The translations under genes and the position numbers were made by a program. Shown here piece after piece: positions 6,541 through 10,285 of a stretch of 10,285 nt of DNA. The first letter of the stretch is position 1; every line of letters starts with the position of its first letter. The notes beneath the pieces are model-generated. The model was not told the origin of the DNA. It saw nothing but the letters and a program-made list of their open reading frames with translations, and searched no databases. Source of the DNA: Bacteroidales bacterium (GTDB lineage: Bacteria > Bacteroidota > Bacteroidia > Bacteroidales > Dysgonomonadaceae); NCBI GenBank assembly GCA_012728155.1, contig JAAYFR010000117.1, positions 1 to 10,285 of the forward strand. Direction: 5' to 3'.

Positions 6541-6576
6541 CATAGATAAATTGTATTTTTACCATTATTATCTATG
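6541..6576 (+). promoter_or_regulatory. leader inverted repeat 1 upstream of the DUF4143 ATPase gene
   Basis: CATAGATAA (6541-6549) and TTATCTATG (6568-6576) are perfect 9-base inverted arms around an 18-base loop. The stem can be extended by a G-T pair (6540/6577) and two A-T pairs. The right arm shares bases 6573-6576 with the second inverted repeat, so both hairpins cannot exist together in full. No regulatory family is recognised. Confidence 0.4.
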
Positions 6577-6606
6577 GAAAATGTGTAAAAAATCACACTT
6601 TCCATA
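6573..6606 (+). promoter_or_regulatory. leader inverted repeat 2 upstream of the DUF4143 ATPase gene
   Basis: TATGGAAA (6573-6580) pairs with TTTCCATA (6599-6606), and after a two-base AT bulge GTGT (6583-6586) pairs with ACAC (6595-6598). This gives 12 pairs around an eight-base loop. The element ends 17 bases before the ATG at 6624, where it could affect translation or act as a repressor site. No T-run follows, so it is not a classical intrinsic terminator for the MATE gene upstream. Confidence 0.4.
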
Positions 6607-6623
6607 TTAAAAATGTGATAATT

Positions 6624-7946
6624 ATGAAAATTCGCAGAGATATTATTGATTATCTATATCGATGGAAAGAGAGTGGTGACCGTAAGCCCATTCTTTTAAG
6701 AGGAGCACGGCAGACAGGTAAGACCTGGATTATGAGAGAGTTTGGGAAAGAATACTTTGACTATACTGCGGAGTTTAATTTTGATAAGGTAGAGGAATTG
6801 AATAATATCTTTGAGAAGACCAAGGATATAAAAAGGATATTAAAAGAGTTGGCTTTATTTATCGAGGTACCGCTTGAACCTGGAAAAACGTTGATCATAT
6901 TGGATGAGATTCAAATGAGCGAAGGTGCATTGAATAGCCTTAAATATTTTTGCGAGGATGCTCCGGAGTACCATGTGATCGCTGCAGGTTCACTATTAGG
7001 AGTTGCAATTCGCAAAAAAAAGATGTCAGTTCCGGTGGGAAAAGTAGAGCCTTTGAAAATGTATCCGGTCACCTTTAAGGAATTCTTGCGGATTTCAGAT
7101 GAAAAAAGCTATGACTACATCAATGCAATGAGTAAAGTGGAAGTGTTGCCGGAAATTATTCTAAATAGGTTGAAGCTTGAGTATAAACGTTACCTTATTT
7201 GCGGAGGTATGCCGGAGGCTGTGACAACATTGTTGGCAAACAGAGGAATTCAGGCTGTAGAAGATACGTTGCAGGGTATTCTGGATTTATATACACTTGA
7301 TTTCTCCAAATATGTCTCTGCATCCGAGATCCCACGTATTAATGCTCTTTGGAACTCTTTGCCATCTCAATTGGCCAAAGAAAATCGCAAGTTTGTTTAT
7401 CGGGTAGTCAAGTCGGGTGCACGGGCTCGCGAATATGAAGATGCTTTGCTTTGGCTTGAAGAAGCTGGTCTTATATACCGTGTTTTCAATATTTCTAAAC
7501 CGGGACTTCCGTTGAGAGCTTATCAGGATATATCTGCTTTTAAGGTGTATGCTTGCGACTGTGGCCTGTTAAGGCGTCTGGCGAAATTATCCCCTGAAGT
7601 TATTCTTTCTGATAGTTCCGGCTATACTGAATTTAAGGGAGCACTAATGGAAAATGCTGTTTTGCAATCTTTTGTAAATCAGTTTGATGGAATACCATCC
7701 TATTGGAGTTCAGGGAACATGGCAGAGATAGATTTTATATTACAGTTGGGGGTGGATATTATTCCGGTAGAAATAAAATCGGATATGCGTGTCAGTGGTA
7801 AAAGTCTTTCTGTCTACACGAATAAGTATAATCCCTCCTATAGAATCCGTTTTTCCATGAATAATCTCAAGGAGAACGGAGGTCTGTTGAGTTGTCCTAT
7901 TCCATTAGTTGATTGGTTGTTGAAGATTATGAATGTTTGGAAATAA
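6624..7946 (+). CDS. AAA_14 / DUF4143 family ATPase
   Basis: This 440-residue protein belongs to a large family of predicted ATPases common in anaerobes, with no firmly known function. The N-terminal AAA_14 domain has Walker A GARQTGKT (27-34) and Walker B TLIILDEIQ (Asp94-Glu95), then HVIAAGSLLG, corresponding to sensor-1. PVGKVEPLKMYPVTFKEF is the family's conserved segment after the ATPase core. The C-terminal DUF4143 domain contains KGALMENAVLQSF and ends with AEIDFIL (Glu368, Asp370) followed by PVEIKS (Glu384, Lys386). That is a D...ExK arrangement resembling PD-(D/E)XK nuclease folds, but nuclease activity is unproven. The ATG at 6624 is chosen; a GTG at 6615 would add three residues. 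The gene is visibly more AT-rich than the V-ATPase genes and stands alone, which suggests an acquired accessory gene. Confidence 0.9.
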   Translation: MKIRRDIIDYLYRWKESGDRKPILLRGARQTGKTWIMREFGKEYFDYTAEFNFDKVEELNNIFEKTKDIKRILKELALFIEVPLEPGKTLIILDEIQMSEGALNSLKYFCEDAPEYHVIAAGSLLGVAIRKKKMSVPVGKVEPLKMYPVTFKEFLRISDEKSYDYINAMSKVEVLPEIILNRLKLEYKRYLICGGMPEAVTTLLANRGIQAVEDTLQGILDLYTLDFSKYVSASEIPRINALWNSLPSQLAKENRKFVYRVVKSGARAREYEDALLWLEEAGLIYRVFNISKPGLPLRAYQDISAFKVYACDCGLLRRLAKLSPEVILSDSSGYTEFKGALMENAVLQSFVNQFDGIPSYWSSGNMAEIDFILQLGVDIIPVEIKSDMRVSGKSLSVYTNKYNPSYRIRFSMNNLKENGGLLSCPIPLVDWLLKIMNVWK

Positions 7947-8083
7947 ACAGATCGAAGCTGCGGCTCCTATTGCTATCAATTAGAAATGCCACTCATAAAA
8001 CATCTATTCATCATTATTTGAAAGAAAAGGGTGGAATTCAAATTCTTTTATGATTATTTAACCTGATTATTTTTACGAAATAT

Positions 8084-8113
8084 TTTGTTTGTTACGATAA
8101 AGTCGTAGATTTG
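8084..8113 (+). promoter_or_regulatory. Bacteroidota-type promoter of the BlaI/M56 operon
   Basis: TTTG at 8084-8087 fits the -33 element and TAGATTTG at 8106-8113 fits the -7 consensus TAnnTTTG, with 18 bases between them. Transcription should start near 8120, leaving a leader of roughly 16 bases before the ATG at 8136. This is the best promoter match in the window. The spacer contains the inverted-repeat operator, which suggests autoregulation by the BlaI-like repressor. Confidence 0.7.
8093..8107 (+). promoter_or_regulatory. candidate BlaI-type operator
   Basis: TACGATAAAGTCGTA consists of perfect 5-base inverted arms TACGA/TCGTA around a 5-base centre. It resembles BlaI/MecI boxes, which have TACA...TGTA half-sites, but with CGA/TCG in the arms. 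It occupies the promoter spacer and overlaps the first two bases of the -7 element, so a bound repressor dimer would exclude RNA polymerase. Binding by the adjacent repressor is inferred from family knowledge and position. Confidence 0.6.
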
Positions 8114-8135
8114 CATTATTATAGATAAAAGAAAT

Positions 8136-8498
8136 ATGGAACGTTTAACTCACCAGGAAGAAAATGTAATGTTGCATGTGTGGCAACTCAATGAATGTGC
8201 TATTAAGGATGTAGTAGACAGGATGGAAGATCCGAAACCGCCGTATACCACGGTGGCATCTATCTTTAAGAATCTTGAGAATAAAGGATATCTTGTAAAG
8301 AGACGATTTGGGAATGTGAAGGTATTTAAGCCCATGATATCGGAATCGGCCTATAAGAGGCATTTTTTATCGGGGGTGGTGCAAAGTTACTTTGACAACT
8401 CTTACAAAGAGTTGGTCTCATTCTTTGCCAAAGAGCAGAAAATTACCGCAGATGAACTTGAGGAAATTATCCGCCTGATAGAGAAGAAACGTCAATAA
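8136..8498 (+). CDS. BlaI/MecI/CopY family transcriptional repressor
   Basis: This 120-residue cytoplasmic winged-helix repressor binds as a dimer to inverted repeats and is inactivated when its M56 partner is activated. The N-terminal part MERLTHQEENVMLHVWQL matches the family. The recognition helix region is PPYTTVASIFKNLENKGYLV (36-55, -TTV-xx-L-x-L-xx-KG-L- type), followed by wing RRFGNVKVFKP. The C-terminal dimerisation helices (LVSFFAKEQ, then DELEEIIRLIEKK) follow. In staphylococcal BlaI/MecI the repressor is cut between Asn101 and Phe102 in an NFAK-like context. Here the aligned spot reads FFAK (residues 96-99), so the Phe is kept but the Asn is not. Thirty bases separate it from the M56 gene, and the pair form one operon behind the promoter at 8084-8113. 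Confidence 0.93.
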   Translation: MERLTHQEENVMLHVWQLNECAIKDVVDRMEDPKPPYTTVASIFKNLENKGYLVKRRFGNVKVFKPMISESAYKRHFLSGVVQSYFDNSYKELVSFFAKEQKITADELEEIIRLIEKKRQ

Positions 8499-8528
8499 AC
8501 AGTTGTTTCACGCTAACTTGTACAAACC

Positions 8529-9845
8529 ATGCACCCATTTTTTATATACCTGATACAAGTAAATATTGCGCTGGCTTTGTTTTATCTCTTATACGCCATT
8601 GTGTTGAGAGGAGATACTTTTTTGCGGTTGAGGCGTATTTATTTCTTGTCGGTGATTATTTTCTCTCTCTTTTATCCTTTCTTTACCATGCCCTTTCTGA
8701 GCGATATATGGATTTCGCGGCCTTCCGGTCTCGAGGGAGCAGCTGCCACGATTATAATGGGAGGATCCGGCAGGGCGATGGTGTCGGAGGGAGGGGTATC
8801 TATGCCTATGGCGGTCTCTTGGGAAAAAATTCTTTCCCTGTCTTATATAACCATCACCCTTGGAGTTATATTGCGGTTTATATTTCAACTACTCTCTATC
8901 TATGGTATATGGCTAAAAAGTGAAAAACAGATTATTGCCGGGAATCCCATCTACCGGCTGAAAGATGATATTACTCCTTTTTCTTTCTTCAATTTGATAT
9001 TTATCCATACCGGCAAGCATTCAGAAACCGAATTGTTCCAGATTTTGCTGCATGAACAAACGCATGTGCGACAGTGGCATTCCATTGATATCATGCTCAT
9101 GGAGTTGGTATGCCTATTCTCCTGGTGGAATCCGTTTGTTTGGCTGATGAAGCGGGAAATGGCGATGAATCTGGAATACTTGGCGGATAGCTGTGTACTG
9201 CGTGAAGGTGTCGATAGCCGGGAATACCAGTACCATCTTTTACGATTGACTTATCATGAAACTGCAGTTCAGATAGTAAATAACTTTAATGTATCACAAT
9301 TAAAACAACGAATTATGATGATGAATAAAACAAAATCGCCACCATTAAAACTGGCAAAATACCTGTTGATATTTCCTTTGGCTTTTTTATTGGTTTTTGC
9401 CAATAGTTGTGCAAACCGGGATAAGAAAAGCGGGGGAGATGAAGCTGCGGAAATGACAGCACCGGGCTCTACGGAGATGCCCGGTATCATTCCTGAAGAG
9501 CCTGATACCCCCATTGTGGATAACAGTGAAATATTTGTGGTTGTAGAGGAACAACCTACATTTCCCGGCGGGAATGCAGCCATGATGAGGTTTTTATCTG
9601 ATAATATCAAGTATCCGGTAGTAGCACAGGATAATGGTATTCAGGGACGGGTGATCGTTAATTTCGTGGTGGAAAAAGATGGACGATTAAGCGATTTTAA
9701 TGTTGTGAGGAGTATTGACCCTTTATTAGATGCTGAAGCATTAAGGGTATTGGAAAGTATGCCGAACTGGACTCCCGGCAAACAGAGGGGAGAAGCGGTG
9801 AGAGTGCGTTTTACTCTGCCGGTTGTATTCAAGATTCAGAGTTGA
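8529..9845 (+). CDS. BlaR1-like M56 family membrane metallopeptidase with C-terminal TonB domain
   Basis: This 438-residue protein is predicted to be an inner-membrane zinc protease that senses an outside signal and relieves repression by the upstream BlaI-like protein. Hydrophobic segments lie at about 5-26, 37-56, 102-126 and 277-293. The zinc site HEQTH is at 175-179, and Glu216 in NLEYLADSCVL is the likely third ligand, as in M56 peptidases. FSFFNLIFIH (151-160) is another family motif. After the last membrane segment the chain reads LVFANSC and continues with an Asp/Glu/Pro-rich linker (about 297-340) and a TonB_C domain (about 345-437), with FPGG, GRVIVNFVVEKDGRL, DAEALRVLESMPNWTPGKQ and VRFTLPVVF. 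There is no penicillin-binding sensor domain, so the inducer need not be a beta-lactam. Such M56-TonB_C fusions are known in Bacteroidota. The ATG at 8529 is the natural start. Confidence 0.92.
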   Translation: MHPFFIYLIQVNIALALFYLLYAIVLRGDTFLRLRRIYFLSVIIFSLFYPFFTMPFLSDIWISRPSGLEGAAATIIMGGSGRAMVSEGGVSMPMAVSWEKILSLSYITITLGVILRFIFQLLSIYGIWLKSEKQIIAGNPIYRLKDDITPFSFFNLIFIHTGKHSETELFQILLHEQTHVRQWHSIDIMLMELVCLFSWWNPFVWLMKREMAMNLEYLADSCVLREGVDSREYQYHLLRLTYHETAVQIVNNFNVSQLKQRIMMMNKTKSPPLKLAKYLLIFPLAFLLVFANSCANRDKKSGGDEAAEMTAPGSTEMPGIIPEEPDTPIVDNSEIFVVVEEQPTFPGGNAAMMRFLSDNIKYPVVAQDNGIQGRVIVNFVVEKDGRLSDFNVVRSIDPLLDAEALRVLESMPNWTPGKQRGEAVRVRFTLPVVFKIQS

Positions 9846-9870
9846 TTCTATCTTCTTATGAATCAATTTT
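9840..9870 (+). terminator. possible terminator hairpin after the M56 gene
   Basis: TTGATTC (9842-9848) and GAATCAA (9860-9866) are perfect inverted arms around an 11-base loop. One G-T and one A-T pair extend the stem outward, and TTTT (9867-9870) follows at its base. The left arm overlaps the TGA stop codon of the M56 gene. The stem is AT-rich and weak and the T-run is short, so termination is plausible rather than certain. It lies between two convergent genes, 44 bases apart. Confidence 0.4.
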
Positions 9871-9889
9871 AAGATGGGCAGGGAAAATC

Positions 9890-10285
9890 TCAATTGAATA
9901 TATCGTCGATACCTTCACTATCGATTACCGGATCGGTATTGCGATAGAAATCGGGTGAATATCGTTGCATATCGTGGCAAGGATCAAAATCGGCCGGAAT
10001 ATCAAAAACGCCATTATCGGTATAGTTTATTTTACTGTCGGCGTATATTTTCTGATAAAAGAGGCCGTGAATGGGCAGCGCCATACTGGCACCCTGCCCA
10101 TAGGTCATCTGGTCGAAATGGATGGTAGGCTCGTCTCCTCCCACCCAGCAGCCTGCTACCAAGGTGGGTGTAAACGACATGAACCAGCCGTCGGAGTTAT
10201 TGTTGGTTGTACCTGTTTTCCCTCCCATTTGGCTTTTCAGGTTATAGAGGCGCCGTAAACGGCCACCCGTTCCGCCATCTATGAC
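9890..10285 (-). CDS. class A penicillin-binding protein (PBP1A-like), C-terminal 131 residues (start beyond right edge)
   Basis: This is the end of a bifunctional peptidoglycan glycosyltransferase/transpeptidase that builds and crosslinks the cell wall from the periplasmic side. The visible part begins VIDGGTGGRLRRLYNL and continues to MGGKTGTTNNNSDGWFMSF. KTGT (codons at 10219-10208) is the third conserved active-site motif of the transpeptidase domain, and the NNNSDGWF and VAGCWVGGDEPTIHF stretches are typical of PBP1A-family proteins. GQGASMALPIHGLFYQKIYAD closes the domain, and an acidic tail ending GIDDIFN follows. The glycosyltransferase domain and the SxxK serine motif lie outside the window. 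It converges on the M56 gene. An Met at 10228 is internal and is not the start. Confidence 0.93.
   Translation of the reverse strand, partial: VIDGGTGGRLRRLYNLKSQMGGKTGTTNNNSDGWFMSFTPTLVAGCWVGGDEPTIHFDQMTYGQGASMALPIHGLFYQKIYADSKINYTDNGVFDIPADFDPCHDMQRYSPDFYRNTDPVIDSEGIDDIFN

Noticed and set aside
6615..6623. GTG start for the DUF4143 ATPase, three residues upstream
   Set aside because: The ATG at 6624 gives the usual short lead before the ATPase domain. The difference is trivial and ATG is the commoner choice.
7947..8083. Search for a small gene, terminator or RNA between the ATPase and blaI-like genes
   Set aside because: No open frame of convincing composition, no stable hairpin followed by T's and no RNA-gene signature was seen. 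Only the promoter further right (8084-8113) is supported.

Overview
The window reads as chromosomal DNA of a strictly or mainly anaerobic Bacteroidota, most likely order Bacteroidales (Porphyromonadaceae or Dysgonomonadaceae-like). The reasons are the protein sequences themselves, a bacterial V-type ATPase operon in the order E, DUF2764, A, B, D, a Bacteroidota-style promoter (TTTG then TAnnTTTG) in front of a BlaI-family gene, AT-rich gene starts without clear Shine-Dalgarno sequences, an M56 peptidase fused to a TonB C-terminal domain, and a class A penicillin-binding protein tail. Genus-level assignment is inference.

Bases 1-4908 (minus strand) carry most of a V-type (A/V-type) ATP synthase/ATPase operon, read right to left: atpE (peripheral stalk), a DUF2764 gene, atpA (catalytic), atpB (non-catalytic) and the first 47 codons of atpD (central rotor shaft), which runs off the left edge. 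The membrane subunits I and K are not in view. The DUF2764 gene is broken by an in-frame TAA. Reading on in the same frame gives 75 more clearly coding residues, so this is either a natural nonsense mutation, a base-calling error or, less likely, stop readthrough. Neither a normal C nor an F subunit gene lies between E and A, so the DUF2764 protein occupies the slot of the C-type stalk subunit.

Bases 4909-5199 form a divergent intergenic region with a perfect 22-bp palindrome overlapping a possible minus-strand -7 element, and a second inverted repeat in the V-ATPase leader. Bases 5200-6486 (plus) encode a MATE/DinF-type multidrug exporter. Bases 6487-6623 hold two overlapping inverted repeats that cannot form at the same time. 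They precede an AT-rich gene for an AAA_14/DUF4143 ATPase (6624-7946).

Bases 8084-9845 (plus) form a BlaI-BlaR1-like two-gene operon: promoter with an embedded inverted-repeat operator, winged-helix repressor, and an M56 membrane metallopeptidase carrying a periplasmic TonB_C domain instead of a penicillin-sensor domain. The likely logic is membrane signal, proteolysis, loss of the repressor and derepression of this operon and perhaps other genes. Bases 9890-10285 (minus, convergent) are the C-terminal 131 residues of a class A penicillin-binding protein including its KTGT motif, with the rest beyond the right edge.

No tRNA, rRNA, CRISPR array, insertion sequence or prophage gene was seen. 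I did not find a convincing wholly new system. The most unusual items are the interrupted DUF2764 gene and the unexplained palindromes.
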